DNA of 64,000 bases from Platycnemis pennipes. Its lineage: Eukaryota > Arthropoda > Insecta > Odonata > Platycnemididae. The translations under genes and the position numbers were made by a program. Location: contig OW121851.1 in NCBI GenBank assembly GCA_933228895.1, positions 131,673,624-131,737,623 on the forward strand. Direction: 5' to 3'. How positions within the stretch are numbered: position 1 is the first letter of the stretch; each line of letters starts with the position of its first letter. Below are positions 47,286 to 60,310 of the stretch, piece by piece. A model generated the notes under the pieces. The model made no database searches. It was not told the DNA's origin and saw nothing but the letters and a program-made list of their open reading frames with translations.

Positions 47286-47620
47286 CTTTCTGAGAGCCAT
47301 GCCGTCGATGATAACAATGTGATCGTTAATTTAGCCAATGCATGAGGTTTGAACGCGATGCAAATCAGAAGCCACCACCTATCAATGGTCTCGCGTAGCT
47401 GTAGACAGGGGTTAGCGCGGCACCTTGGTAGAATCGCGTACTACTTCCGTTAAGAGGTAGTTGTTGCATAGTAGCACGATATGTGACACGTTTTGGGGAT
47501 GAGGTGGTGTTCGGGATCCATGGGGTCTTTTATCCAAGGGAGGCCACCCCCGATGCTGTGGCAGGCATTATTTTTCTAGTACACTGGCATGAGTGGGGGC
47601 GAGGGGGAGTGTTGGCCGTC
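47286..47620. other. Non-coding DNA
   Basis: Contains an 8-bp-stem hairpin (ACTACTTC..GAGGTAGT, about 47,440-47,462). No gene recognised. Confidence 0.45.
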
Positions 47621-47860
47621 GGTGGGCATTCCATCCAGGCTCCGTCCATCCCTGTTCCTTTTCCCGCTTTGCACTCTTCCTCCACCTTCTCGTCTGTCTC
47701 CTACAAGTTTTGCTGTCCATTCCGCCCTTTGCGATGCATGTGCTTCCCCCCAAACCTCCGGATTCCGTACTTGTTGACCCTTTACTCCTGATTGCGCTGC
47801 TCCATAATGAAACAGCTCCGTGACCAATTTTGTGTGTGCCGCAGTACAACTCTCGGACAT
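47621..47860. repeat. Pyrimidine-rich island
   Basis: C+T-rich on the + strand. Five overlapping open frames on both strands are compositional. Confidence 0.55.
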
Positions 47861-49490
47861 TCCCCTATTTCTTTCTGAGAGATGAATAATGCCTAAGTGG
47901 CTTCCTTACGGGAATGAATCAAAAATTTTCAATTATTACGGGATTGGATGCGCATCTATTCCAAGCGAAATATATTTTTCGGCTCAGAAATACGATATAC
48001 GATCTGGCTTTGATGTCCATTGAGGAGCTTTTTCTTGTATCAGCTTGATGAAATACCGCTACCATTGGCACGGTTGTAAAATATACCAGAATATAATAGG
48101 TGATAAGGAAAATACATAAATTGGATTTTTAACGGTCAGAATGGAGAGCTTGTGTCATAGTCGTTAAACTAAAATAGAGCTGACCCTGAAATAAACATTA
48201 TATTTAAATTCTGTACCTTTCAGTTGGGTAATCAACTGAATTTTCTAATTTCAAACTAGCTTTTCTTTGAAACTTATGTGCTTAGAATTTCGATGGATGA
48301 ACTTTATTTTCTTGAGCTTTTGGTGCTATATGATGACTACACCTCATAGTACCAAAATTACTTAAATATTCATCATGAGTATCTCGTTTCCTTAAGAAAA
48401 AAATTATATAAAAATTAATCTTGCTTATTAAATATTATTTTGAAGCCATAGAGTTAAATACGAAGCATTTATGGTATATTGAAGGAGTTTTCTGGCTCCA
48501 GTAAAGTTCATTCGGCTATAATAATGACATGAATGAATTTACAAAACGCCTCCTAATAGGCATCCTTTGCTCAGATATCCATAGATATAAATCCTTTTAT
48601 AGTTCATTTTTATTGGAATTGAAAAGCGCAACTATCCTTGCACCGGCTTATGCAGTCATATTGGCGAACCCAGGATGAGGACCCAAGCAGGTTCAACTCC
48701 CCGTTGACAAGTAATAATTTGTTTTTATGAGGATTAAACCGATCGATAATTGTGATCCGAGGGTACAAGCGCTTCATCAGCTTCAAACTATATACTTATA
48801 CCCGCTCCACAATCTTTTGGAAAATTACAATACCATGTAACTTAGTAGTTCCATATCCAAATGGAAAAATTCCATTTATGGTGTGCTTCATAGGTCTGAT
48901 AATATATATATGTAATTTTGGATATGTTTTAGTGATATTTCGTTTCAAGGTGGCAAGTGGGGAGAAAATCGAGTTGAGGTGTTTATATATCTCTGGCAGT
49001 TTTTATTCTTTATCTATCAGTTGTCCGGAGAGTTATTCACAAGCAATATAATAGAAGGTTATCCGTAAGCATAAAAAATGGGCAATTGAAGCTGCAAGAA
49101 TTCAATTTACGTATGGTTATCTGTTTAACTTACCAATGTTCTGCGTGAAAGATAAGTTGCCTAATTTGAGCGACATTGAATTGCTTTCTCGCTCTGCATT
49201 TCTACAATCCATGCAAGTATGTGCATTTGGCCACACTTCTCATGTAGACGTTTCATAATTCTAATGAAACATTCATCTTTCACGGTTTGATGCCTGAAAG
49301 AACATTTTTGTTATTGTTAGATATTAATCTCTTTGTATTTTCCATCTCCATTAAGTAGTGTACGCTTGACTGGACGTCATAAAAAGAAGATTTATGCTCA
49401 TGTCGCCCGATTAAATTATCGTATTTTTGCCAAAACTATAATCACTCACATCACAAATCACCCGCGATAAGTGACCTAACGTCCAAGGCG
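47861..49490. other. AT-rich non-coding DNA
   Basis: No gene recognised. A lone GGTTCAACTCCCC (about 48,689-48,701) resembles a B box but has no partner. Confidence 0.5.
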
Positions 49491-49499
49491 ATATAGACG

Positions 49500-50300
49500 T
49501 TATCTCATTCCCTCCCCCCTCCCCTTTTTCACCTGGCGTCCCCCTCCCCAACCCGCACACTTCGTCATGCTTGGCAGCCAATGGGTGTGGCCACGGAGGC
49601 GTCAAACTCCTCTCCACCCCATCCGTCCATATTCTCTGCGGGGGCACTCATTTACAACCAGAGGGCGGACTCAGAGTTGGAGGGGATGTATTTTGGGAGG
49701 AGGCTTCGAGGCCTGGGAACCGTTTCGGGCAGGAAGTGCCGTGGGGGTGGACGGGAGGGCGGCGGGCCCTCCCCATCTGGCCTCCAGGGGGCAGCCGCCC
49801 CCGCCGGAGAAACCAAAGCGGTTTACGGGAGAGCGGTGCGAAGCGTAGCCGACGGTATTAGGGGGCGGTTTTGGTGGCCGGGGGCAAGGGGGCGCGCGAT
49901 CCTGCCCCCTCGAGAAGCTCCTCGTCCTTCCCCCACCCTCCCCCTCTCCCCACTTAACTCGCACGGTCCTCGCCCCTTAGTTATCTCCCCTTTCAACCCC
50001 TCTCGCCCTCGGAATGCCCCCGGAAACCACCCCCTCGCGTCCCTCCCCTGCACCCGCGAATTCCTCGACTCGCTCTGTGGGATCGCGGTTTCGCTTTCCC
50101 TTCTCCACCCCTCTCTCTCCCGAACCCTCTCACCGCGCATAATTTGGAGAGCTGCGTGAGGGAGTTTTATCTAATTACTTGGCGCTGAGTGTTACCTTTG
50201 GTGCGAGTTACGGGGAGGATGAAAGTTAGGGAGAGAGCCGTCGATGTCTGCAGAGACGCAGTCGTTGCTGTCCTCGAGGTCCTTCGCGTCGTAGGTTAGA
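49500..50300. repeat. CpG-rich island
   Basis: The most GC- and CpG-rich segment of the window. It is G-rich in the first half (49,680-49,910), then C+T-rich (49,910-50,135). Long frames are open on both strands (49,581-50,159 +, 192 codons; 49,823-50,140 -, 105 codons), as expected where stop codons are rare. It is a candidate promoter-type island with no identifiable gene. Confidence 0.55.
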
Positions 50301-50405
50301 GTTGCCCTCTCGGCGCGTAATGGCCCTTGATTCCGTCCAAAATTATCATCTTCTTTACCCTTATGGTCCAACTCGTTTTAGTAATCACAGTATTTTTAGG
50401 TCGAT

Positions 50406-50417
50406 ACTCAGTCTTAT
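50406..50417. repeat. 12-bp target site duplication, 5' side of RTE copy C
   Basis: ACTCAGTCTTAT, matching ACTCAGTCGTAT at 50,624-50,635 with one difference. Confidence 0.8.
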
Positions 50418-50623
50418 ACCCACACGTTGGCCTGATGAAGATAATCGTCGAGGGAAAAGTGAACGGGAAGAATGGAAAAAACAGGCCTCGCATGAGATGC
50501 ATGGAGACATTAGTGAAGGATGTGAAAGAAGTGAATTACGTCAACATAAAGAGGTTTACCAATAGAAGAATCGAGTGGAGGGTTACGTCAAACCAATCTA
50601 AGGATTGGTAACCGATGATGATG
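50418..50623 (+). mobile_element. RTE-type LINE fragment, copy C
   Basis: A 206-bp, 5'-truncated insertion in + orientation. It encodes GLMKIIVEGKVNGKNG, then RCMETLVKDVKE, KRFTNRRIEWRVTSNQSKDW and a stop at 50,609, then a (GAT)n tail. The frame is open to its natural end, unlike the other copies. Flanking 11-of-12 direct repeats define both ends. The open frame starting at 50,327 reads into the element from unrelated flank. Confidence 0.9.
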
Positions 50624-50635
50624 ACTCAGTCGTAT
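50624..50635. repeat. 12-bp target site duplication, 3' side of RTE copy C
   Basis: ACTCAGTCGTAT, directly after the (GAT)n tail. Confidence 0.8.
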
Positions 50636-50639
50636 GCTG

Positions 50640-52480
50640 AATCTTTCTTACCTAATGTGGCAACAAATGGAAAACTCCAGGGATGTTATATGCATTGCTT
50701 AGCGTTATTCTCTGTGAGTTATTTTCAGCTGAACAGTATCGCTTTTCCTGAGAACCGCGTTTTTGAGGGCCATCAGCCGGGAGCATAGTTGAATAGTGAT
50801 TGCGTAGCTATAGTTCGCCCGTTATTTTTCGTTCCTCCTAGAAGATCAAAGATAAGTTATGAAGGAATTTATGCGTGCCAATAAGTGCATCAATTTTTTT
50901 ATGGTGTTGCTCTAAGATAAGAACGAGGAAAAATTAGGGATTTTGATTATAAACGCAATTTATTATCCCATATACATTATAAATAGGATATTTACCAATT
51001 CTGAAGAAACAGGATAAGTATTTGAACAATTATTTATTTCTAAAAGTATACTTTTTACTTCCTTCTCAACTCCACCGTAAAATTAATTTCAAAAAGTGAT
51101 ACTACGGGGCAGTTTTCTGGAATATTAGTTCAGTGTTAGGTGAAATAGCTCAAATTGCTAATGGTGTATTTATGGAATTTTTAAACGTTATTTATAAATA
51201 TAACGAGAAAAATTGATGAATAAAGGTTAGCTGGAGTGGGTCTATTATATGCAATTGTATTTAAAATCTCTTACCGTTCATTTATTTTTCCTGTGAGTAG
51301 AGTAATTCACATCGACCATTATATTCTTCTTTCATAACCTGTACAAATTTATTGGCTTGATATTCTTCTACCATCGACCTTTTAGTCTTCCATGCTCGTT
51401 GCTTTTTGCACTAAAACGTGAGACAGAACTCGTCTCTGCTTTCCATTCTTCAACGTATCGCTTAGTGCGCCTCACGGCATGTAATCCGGGACCCTTACTT
51501 CGTTCCAAATCCTTCTGAGTGCGCCCGAAATGTATCATACGCCGCCCTAGGAATACGTGACGATGTCATGACGACAACTCCGTCGGAGCCAATCCCGTAC
51601 CTGGAGTGTTCTCACACATTCACACAGCCACAGAGAAGTTGCCATTTATTTCAGCGGGACATTTGCGCGTCACATAAATAACATTTCAGCTTTTCGATTA
51701 GCACCGTGACGTTGTCAGCGTTAAACGAATGTGGAAAACGTGGCGCGCCTTAAAAATTTTGCGCGTTAATCCGAGGATGTAAATTTTGACTGAGCTCGTG
51801 ATATTTATGCCAAATGCATTGTAGATTTACTTTTGATTGATGCATTTTTCATGCCTCGGTAATCTTGGGTTGAACATTTTCAATGACTTGATGGCTTCGA
51901 AGAATTGTTTATTCGTAGGTAAAGTGTAAAAATATTTTCCTTGTGATAAAAATGTCAGAATTTCATGATGAATGAGGTCATAAATAACGTCACATTCTTT
52001 GAGGAAAAAATATTTTTCGAAATGTTGCAAAATATCTAGAAATTTCCATGCAGGGTCCTTTTCTTAAAAAATTTCTTCCCTTGACCCATTGAAAAGAAAT
52101 AGCATGAATCTTATTTAAGATATGCACATAGTCAAGTGCGTAGATTAGTCGTTGATTTTATTGCATTTAATTAGCTCGAATGATCTTTTCTGAACTTCCT
52201 AATTTTATTGCGTGTTTTTATCTTTCGTATTCCTTTCAATACTTAGATGATTGTAATACTACGTGGCTCCAGTATTATCGCAGTTGTGGCTTTTTAATTT
52301 TGTTTAGGCTTTGAATTGTAAATTTCCGACACACTAGAGTAGATTTAATCTGCGTAATGGAAGAAACTGAGCGCCCGTTTGTGATGGTCTCAGTTTCTGC
52401 GTACTGTTTTTTAATTGCATGGTAATAGATATTTTTTCTGCTTCCTATAAATTGAAAGAGTGATAAATTTTATGAAGGCG
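50640..52480. other. AT-rich non-coding DNA
   Basis: A CpG-moderate patch lies at about 51,440-51,740. No gene or RNA gene recognised. Confidence 0.5.
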
Positions 52481-52499
52481 TCTCCGATGAAGACGTTGG

Positions 52500-53270
52500 T
52501 GAGTCCGACTATCATTCTGTCTGCCCTTACCGCCCGTGTGTCCGCGTTTAAAGAACCCCGCTGATATATCACCGCTCTATCCGAGGGAGTCACGAATGGC
52601 CTTCTGCCTTTCCCTTCTCGAGACACGACTGGAGCAGGTACCGCATCGGAAAAACCTCCCTCGTGGTTTTTGTCTTCTCCTCTTCCCTCCTTCTATTCTT
52701 TCCCCACCTTTTTCGGGCCCGCGCGAAATTCCCTACCCCTTGCTTTCAATCTTATCTCTCCGCTCCATTTCCAAATACTTCTTTCGCCTCACCCCCAGGC
52801 TTAAGGCCTCTCCCGACCTGTCCTCGCCTTGGAATAGCCCCCGACACTCCTTCATCCACACCCCGCCCATATTTCCTCCCCTTTCATCCGCTCTTGTTCT
52901 ACCCAACACACTGTTCCATCTCTCATCTCCCCCTATAAACAATAAGGCCTTTCCTCTTCCGTTGTCCGCTTCCTCCCTCGCGCACAAGGGGTCATTTCGC
53001 AGACCCTTGTCTTCTACTCGCCTCTGCGAATTAAATTTGCGGCTCGGTGCCCTCCCGGGATGGACGAATCGATGGTAGGGCGGCGGAGGGGATTTTCGGG
53101 CGGGCCCGGGTCGGTTGGGGTTATGAGGGACGGTGAGGAAGGGGGTGGAAAAAGTGGTTAACATCAGAGTGAGTTAAGTACATGGAGGGGGATGGGGGAG
53201 GGAGAGGAAAGGGGGAGGGTGTGAAACGGGCGATATGGATTTCGGACATCGAGCGTGAAGAACGAGAGGC
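52500..53270. repeat. Pyrimidine island followed by purine island
   Basis: C+T-rich on the + strand from about 52,590 to 53,000, then G+A-rich from about 53,055 to 53,225. Same architecture as 35,380-36,070. Frames of 180 codons (+) and 143 codons (-) are low-complexity. Confidence 0.7.
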
Positions 53271-53279
53271 CGCGAAAAC

Positions 53280-53419
53280 GGCCCAACGATTATAACGCCT
53301 TACAATGGGATTTTTAGAGCTAGTCACGCAGTTCATTACATTTCATGCAACTTTTCTCTTGGTATTATTTCAATTTTTGTTCAAATTTTGTTCCATATTT
53401 ACTTTTGGTGCTTTTTCAG
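53280..53419. other. AT-rich DNA ending in a splice acceptor-like tract
   Basis: T-rich on the + strand, ending in TTACTTTTGGTGCTTTTTCAG at 53,399-53,419, a strong 3' splice site by inspection. Confidence 0.4.
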
Positions 53420-53446
53420 GCTCGACTTGTGTCTTAAGGCACTCAG
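53420..53446 (+). other. Candidate 27-nt microexon
   Basis: The strong acceptor above is followed after 27 bases by CTCAG|GTAATT, a fair donor. The 27 bases are open in one frame (LDLCLKAL, split codon at both ends) and keep the frame if skipped. No parent gene can be named. This is a splice-signal call only, and chance pairing of signals is quite possible. Confidence 0.2.
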
Positions 53447-54580
53447 GTAATTTTGTTTCATAACATAAAGTTACTCTTTGTTTTATGATCCACGGCTTAG
53501 TTGACATGAGTAAGTTGGTGTAAAACCATAGCTTAGTTTTACATTTAAAGTTTATACTACAGCAATGCGTTTTGCTAAAAATATGAGATTAAAGATGAAG
53601 TAGCTGTAGGTAAGTTGGAGCAGCTAGTAGAAAAATGCTGTTACTTAGTTTTGTTGTCAATTGCAAATTCTACACTACACGCACATTAAAACTGTTGTGT
53701 TATTCATCAGTAGTCATCATTCGTTTTCCTATTCGAGTAGAAAAAAAATGTTTTTCTTCACATTGACACCCATGGAAAATAATTAACGATATCGGTGATT
53801 TGGAGGATATGTGAAAGGGTTAGTTCATTGGTCTCCTAAGAAGATGCCGATGAATGGTGAAATACCGTCACCAGTGGCTTGAATTAAATTGAAACAAATA
53901 AGCTTCACATTATGGGGTAAATCGGATAAAGTGGTGTTTCATAGGATAGTTGCATGAATTTTTGGTTTGAAATTGGGATATTAAGTAGAAAATATGAATT
54001 GCTAATTCACGAGAAAAGCTGTTATGATCTTTACCATAGGGGTTTGTAAAAAAGGAAGACTTGATTTTCTGTGGGTCATTTGATAATTAACGTTTTAATT
54101 TTCATTAAAATGCACTCGTGTGCCCAGCACGTCACTTATTGATCGGTACAAGTGGATGAAGTTGAGAGTGAGAAAATCACTTGGCTATTAAATAGATTTA
54201 ATTTCAAAAACTTTTGTTTAGGATCTGTATTAATTAAAGTATTAGAATAGGCTGAGCTTACAGTATTGTTTGCTATTTATGCGAATGTTTTGCTGGAAAA
54301 CATCAGCAAAGGTAGCAAAACCTGTGGTATTTATGGAATGTCAGGATGTGGCAGATGAGTTGTTAACTTATGATGTTAAAATTGATTTAACAACGGATCT
54401 TACTTACTCTCTTGAAATCTATCCATCCGTGACTAATAATATTGATCAGCTGGCAACCAATTATTACAATAAATTGATGAACCTTGAATCTTATGATGCA
54501 TGAGAGTGTAATCGGTGAGTTGAGGGAGATGAGAGACACTTGCGTCCGGTTTTGTCAAGCTTAGGGAACAGAGTGTGAGG
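53447..54580. other. AT-rich non-coding DNA
   Basis: A 77-codon frame at 54,270-54,503 (contains CQDVADELLTYDVKIDL) has balanced composition but no known domain. Nothing else seen. Confidence 0.4.
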
Positions 54581-54720
54581 GTCAAGGATGCGTGCTAAGC
54601 GGGGAGGAGGGGAAGGGCAGAGCGAGGGAGGATGAATGGGGGTGAAGAGGGTGCGAGGGTGGAGAGGAAGGTGGGTGGGCGGGGAGATTGAGAAAAATTG
54701 CGGGACATCCCGAGAGAGTG
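54581..54720. repeat. Purine-rich G+A island
   Basis: GGGGAGGAGGGGAAGGG-type sequence on the + strand, the opposite bias to most islands in the window. Confidence 0.7.
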
Positions 54721-57700
54721 GCGATTTCTCCTGAGGGTACCTTTGGAAGTGGCGAGGTTAAGATGTGTCCTGGATTAGCAAAAACTCCTGAGCAGTCATC
54801 TAAAGAACCGCGTGCAATGGGTGCACAGAATTAAAAATAGCCGAAGTGACGCGGTATTTGAAGTTTCTGTCTACGTTCTCCGTACTATTTACTTCTACAT
54901 TAACGATGTTTTCACTATTATTTATACAGAAATTATCCTTCTTGCACCTGAAACTTCATACTTCATTTTATCAGGCTTTATTACCATTATATACCTTGCA
55001 TACTGACTTTTAAAAGTCACTTCAAAAGGTATTTTCTGTGGGTGTTTGTGTGTAAAATATGTTTCAATGCCAGAGGAATTTTTATAGATGGAGTTTAAAT
55101 AAAAATTGGTTTGATTATATATTTTATTCAGATAAAATATTTACTCTCTTCCTTTTTTGTTAAATTTTCATTTTTTCATCCTCTTCCGTTACTGAGATCA
55201 TCAATATTATGTACAATTCTTGCAAAGTGCGAAGTCTTGGATATATGCCTTTAAAATACTCGAACGCGGAAATGTATTTTTCTTTACTTTCGCTGATAGT
55301 TGGGTATTCTCATTCAAATTTCCAAATATTTCCCCTCGCAGACCATGTACAAAGATTTCTACAAGTAGATGCATACGTGAGATATTTCATTTCATGTAAG
55401 GCTTCTGCAGAACCATGGCTGTGTTTAATGTGAGAGTCACATAATATAAGGATGGCAGCTAAGGAAATATAAGTTCATCTGTAATAACACCCGAAGGGGT
55501 TGCGGTTAAATTCGAGGAACGATCAGTTTGGCAAAGTTTCCGCTGATCAATTCTCGTAATTTATTCATTCTAGTTTTACTCGACAATGTTCGACCCGCAA
55601 CTAATTTCTCCGCAGGGTATATGCCCATCATTTCCAGAGGTTCATCCAATCAAGGTCTATCATTCTTTTCATTTGCGATGCTTTGAAACCCAAGAACTAG
55701 TTGGTAGTATAACCGCAAGTACGCCAACCATAGATGCAACGTAGTCCCCATTTGAAGAGGTCCCACGAGTATTCTCTTTTCACCCTTCTTTGGCTGCGTA
55801 CGTAAAGAAGTCTGCTATATAATAGCTTTTCTGAAAATATTTTGACTTTAATAAACGTTTAACCGGTAATAACGTATAAATTGGGTTTAAATATCATTTT
55901 AAGAGAATAATTTCCAGCAATGATCTTTAAACCACAGGAGAATTTCCTTTCTATGGTTTTAATATTTCTACGCGTGAAGAAATCATATTTTATGTTGCTA
56001 GAATTAACTCTATATACGGTATAGTGAGTAGCAAATACTGATTTGTCCTAAGGCTGATTGTTAGTTATTGCGAGTGTGTGTGCTTGATATGCTTAAAGTT
56101 TTTATTAATAAATGGAACACCGTATTAGTCATTGGAGAAATTACTAAGATATTGACCGCGTCAAACATAGAGTTTAACACCTTTTTTAGGAACCTTCCTG
56201 AAGATTAAAACGAAAGGTGTGAAATATTTAACTTGGTGAACTTTGACACGCTCTCAAATATGCTTGCGGTAAATTTTCAAAGTTCAGATTTATATACAAA
56301 ATATTAAGTTTCAAAACTATCTAACCTGAAATTGTTGCATCGTTAGGAAATGAAGGTACTAAATTTGGAAATGTATTATTCCCTACTTTATTATTTTGAT
56401 TGATTTAGGAATAGAACTTTTAAGCCAAAATTAATCAATGAGTTCAGCTAAATTTGTAAACGATTCTAAATAATTTACTAAAAGTTAAAAACATTTTTTG
56501 GCGGATGCTGCTTCCAGATTACCTCAATCTCCGAGGCAAGCCCACAGGATTTATAAATCGGTTAGTGGATCACAAAGCCGAGGCTAGAACTCGTAATGAT
56601 TCGGAATCATTTTAATCAACAAATCCCATATCCTAATAGTAGTGGAAGTGCAGAGAAATGTTCTGAGCGAAATTCATTTCCAAAAATGCATCATAGGAAT
56701 GATGAACAGCTAACTCTCTGTGAACAAAGGGTAATCATGCGAGTTCAAACACGATTAATTTAATTTTAGACTACGGAGAAAGGGAGGCTTTGGCAGGATA
56801 GATATAGGAGATAAAATATTACAATTGGAAAATCACAGAGTGAACAACTTCAGCTATAATGCAACCGCAAAGTGTTGGCCTTAAAATGTATTCTTATGTT
56901 AATGTCAATTAATGGATACATAAGCTCTACGGCCTAAAGGATGAAGTCTAAGTGAAAATCCCATGGTCTTAGAAAATATCGTTGAATATATTTATAAATA
57001 TCATTGAAGACGACGCTACTTTTTTCTTACCCCCAAAACATCAGTGACAATGCACAAGTATTCGAAACAAAATGCAATGCAGGTATTTTATCGAAAAAGG
57101 CTTTTTTTAACTGGGAATGAGTGAAATAAAACACTATATAAAAGGATGATCGTAATACTAAATATTCCCTCAGGTTGTCTATAATGAAACATGGTATATT
57201 TAACTTTCCTTTGGGATAAAACTTCCGGCTTCCGGTTTAATAGAGCAGTTCAATGTTCGTATTTCCAAACGGTCAAATTATCATCAGGCGTTGGCCTGGG
57301 AAGTAGGGGTGGGTCTTTCAACCTCAACACCTCATTCTGAAAACCTTTCACTCTCCAGGAAGGTTTTCCCTGCTGCCCACCTCTCTCGCCCGTAGTGCCA
57401 TTTCTCTTTCGTGACGCTCTTGCTCAATTATGAATGACCTCTTCCCTCATGACCCCGCGCCGCACTCAAACATATCTTTGACCTCCTGCTATTCGAGGAA
57501 GGGACTGGGTCGTGATTAGGGTGAATGAAGTGGGTTTCTTGTATGATTTGAGATGAATAGACTTTGTTACCCGGTGATGCCATCTTTCTTCGTTGCATAT
57601 TCCCGTTGAGGCATTTATGGGAGTTAGAGATTCACTGTGGATCGGTGGACGAAGGGGAGTGGGGGGGCTCACGCGTGATCGAAAGGGCAAAACATTCCAA

Positions 57701-58580
57701 GATTGAAAACGACTGATTGACAAAAATAATTTTCTCTTGTTCGAAGTCGTGAAGTTCGTTTGCACCTCACGGTACCTTATTAGGACGGGTCCAAGTTGAT
57801 ATATGTATTTATTAATAAAAGTGATTGAAACAGTTTGTATTCTAGCTTGTGAATGATATTGTTATGTTATTGTTATAAAGTAAAAGCATCCAAGAGAATG
57901 ATTAATCTCAGATAATTCTGAACAGAAAACCAGGCTTAAAATTTTTAGTCCGTCGCATGAATTGAGAATGATATGGGTAGCTCCGCTTGAATGGCTGTAG
58001 CACAATCGATCCTTGCTTATCGGTTTCCTATCATGTTCTTTGCACTGATAATCTTGGATTCGTGCTCAACCGTGGAAATTATGAAATCAGGGGAGAGGTT
58101 TTTAGGTGCTTCTTTGACGAGAAAATAATGTCCAATGCTGAATTATATTTGTGTAATCAATTATTAGTACCTGTCGTGATATTTCAACGTTAACACAATT
58201 AAATGAAAAGGGCATATTTAGAAATTATAATGAGTAAATAATGAATTAATATAGGTGCATGCTTACTCTGGGAATTATGTTAACTCAGCTATAAACCCAA
58301 TGGTGATTTTGTCTCATTTTAAAATAGCAGTAAATTTAAGCGAGATCGCGAAGAGAATTTATGGAGCTGAAATGAAAATTTGCATCGCTAGCTACGTAAT
58401 AGATTCGTAATCGTTTTTACTAAAACTCCTTTCTATCGGTATTAGTTTCGACCCGGGCAAGGAGTATAATATCATCCTTTGAATTTTTATGCATTTCGAG
58501 CTTTAAGTTTGACACATGCTAAGAAAGTATTCATTAGCAAATTAGGCTTTCACAGCTATTGTAGCGTATTCCTAGCCTAG
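54721..58580. other. Long AT-rich non-coding DNA
   Basis: I see no protein family, RNA gene or repeat shared with the rest of the window. A block at 56,560-56,630 has a faint SINE-like look. The minus-strand frame at 57,466-57,765 is unrecognised. Confidence 0.45.
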
Positions 58581-58581
58581 C

Positions 58582-58959
58582 TTAATTGATGAATAATTTT
58601 GTATTGAATTTTGAAACTTTAAATAAGTGAAGGCTCATAAGTGAAATAAGCGTTTTGCGTAGCTTCCTAACACAGGGACCCTTGTAAGGATCGCAGGACA
58701 GTGAGTTTTCTCCTTGCTTCGCTCTGTGGACTAGGAACAGAGCGTGGACGGAACGGAGCGACTTGATCTTTGGTTTCCCGACATGTGCCCCAGAAGTTCG
58801 CCGTGCAAGTAAAATTTGCCCACAACACGGCACACAATCAGTCGGAGTGGCAATTTGATTAGCGGTGACTCGGCACTCCGGCAGTGGAGGATCGCATTGT
58901 TTCAAAGCGGTGGCGCTTTGATCTTTGCTTGTAGGGAAACCTTGCCCAGGTTGCTTCAA
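58582..58959 (-). other. Unidentified 125-codon open frame
   Basis: The longest open frame that is not low-complexity. It contains QCDPPLPECRV, CVPCCGQILLARRTSGAHVG and CDPYKGPCVRKL, and its cysteines are spread unevenly. It starts with ATG at 58,959 and ends at 58,582. The DNA is GC-richer (58,690-58,970) than both flanks. A hairpin CAAAGCG-GTGG-CGCTTTG (58,903-58,920) lies near the start. I do not recognise a family and there is no splice or promoter context, so it could be a transposon remnant or chance. Confidence 0.2.
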
Positions 58960-58969
58960 ACTGCCAATT

Positions 58970-60300
58970 CAGGTCTCCGGTGAACTAGTTTGGATATCAC
59001 CTCTATTCTTCTCCTTATGGATGAAGTAGCAAAGTGGTGTGTACGTCCTGACGCGTTGCAAATATGAACACAAAGTTGAGACTGGAATGGTTGGATTCAA
59101 AATTATTTATATAATCCAAGAATGCTTGAAAATCAGCATTACCTGGCAGAGACGTTCACTACTAGAGCTTTCTTAAATTCTAGTACCATTCCTTTTGAGG
59201 TAGCTATTTGCCTGCTTTCAAATTAAATCTTTAGCATGAGGATGAACCGTGTTCGTTCACGGTGGCATGTACAGGATTATGGGTTGCGCAATATATGGTA
59301 TCTCATTACAAGAATATTATTATTAAAGGATAGAAAATCGATAAAGAGGTTTTGGGGTTTATCTTTTTGCGATAATTATCTTATAAATTTTGTGTTTTAC
59401 GGTTAAGATGTAATACACATTGTAATATAGGTATATCAATGATTTTGCGAGAATTCGTTAGTATCTATATTTGAGCAATATGAAAATTACACATTGATAT
59501 GCCCGAAGGTGGCGTTTCTAATTTCCAGCTTATTCCGAATGCTGTTTTTCTCCTGTAGCAGGCTTGGTTGAATACCTTTTTTTATACATTGACATTTGGT
59601 TACCTCTTGGCTTTATTAAGACAACTAGATTATCTGCCCTGGGTCGGCGAATATTTATTACTATGATATTCTTTTTGCTCTCTATTGATCTCATAGGTCT
59701 ATTATCAGTCCAAAATGTGGCTGGATCTTTTGTAATTACCATCGTTGTGTCTGTATTTAACTATCCGATGCCAGTAACCCCCATGATGAATAAAATTAAG
59801 CTTAATTTTTGATAAAAGCGTATCACCTCATAACAACCACTCTTTTCCGACCTTCATACAACCAGATTTGTTGTGACATACCATTTCATGGTATCATGAA
59901 GTTCAAAAGGCTATCTAATTTCTATACAGCGTTTGAATTCTGTGGCGTTAAAATATAAATAATAACGTCGCGAATAAATATTGTCACAAGTTAGGTAATC
60001 ATTTTCATATAATTAGTTATTTATAATGGAAGTTAGTTCTGATACTAATACATAGTTGCTATCGCCTTTATATTCTGTCAACGAAACAGTATTTATAGAC
60101 TTTTAAAGGAACATGAGAAATAATGACTAGTTGTAAGACAAAAGACACGACATCATGTACACACCAACAGTTTGAGAAGCATACTGCCGTCGAATCCTAT
60201 CAAACATATTCTTTCTGACTTTAGCCTTAGCTTTTTTTCTAGTATTTGGTTCATTTGCACGTTACTTTTGCGTTGAATCAATAACAAAATTTCCAAAAGG
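58970..60300. other. AT-rich non-coding DNA
   Basis: The minus-strand frame at 59,530-59,742 contains TFWTDNRPMRSIE and IKPRGNQMSMYKK and overlaps a hydrophobic + strand frame. Neither matches a family I know. Confidence 0.4.
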
Positions 60301-60310
60301 CAAACAATTC

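Noticed and set aside
47440..47476. let-7-like string: AGAGGTAGTTGTTGCATAGT contains the let-7 seed and resembles let-7d
   Set aside because: It differs by a deletion and a substitution in the middle. The only hairpin pairs the seed half with ACTACTTC 6 bases upstream (8-bp stem), and no precursor-length stem covers the full 22 bases.
48689..48701. B-box-like GGTTCAACTCCCC
   Set aside because: No A box or stems upstream.
49581..50159. 192-codon open frame in a CpG-rich island
   Set aside because: Gly/Arg- then Pro/Ser-rich, driven by GC content. Opposite-strand frames are equally open.
52536..53078. 180-codon open frame
   Set aside because: Low-complexity Ser/Pro/Leu product of a pyrimidine-rich tract.
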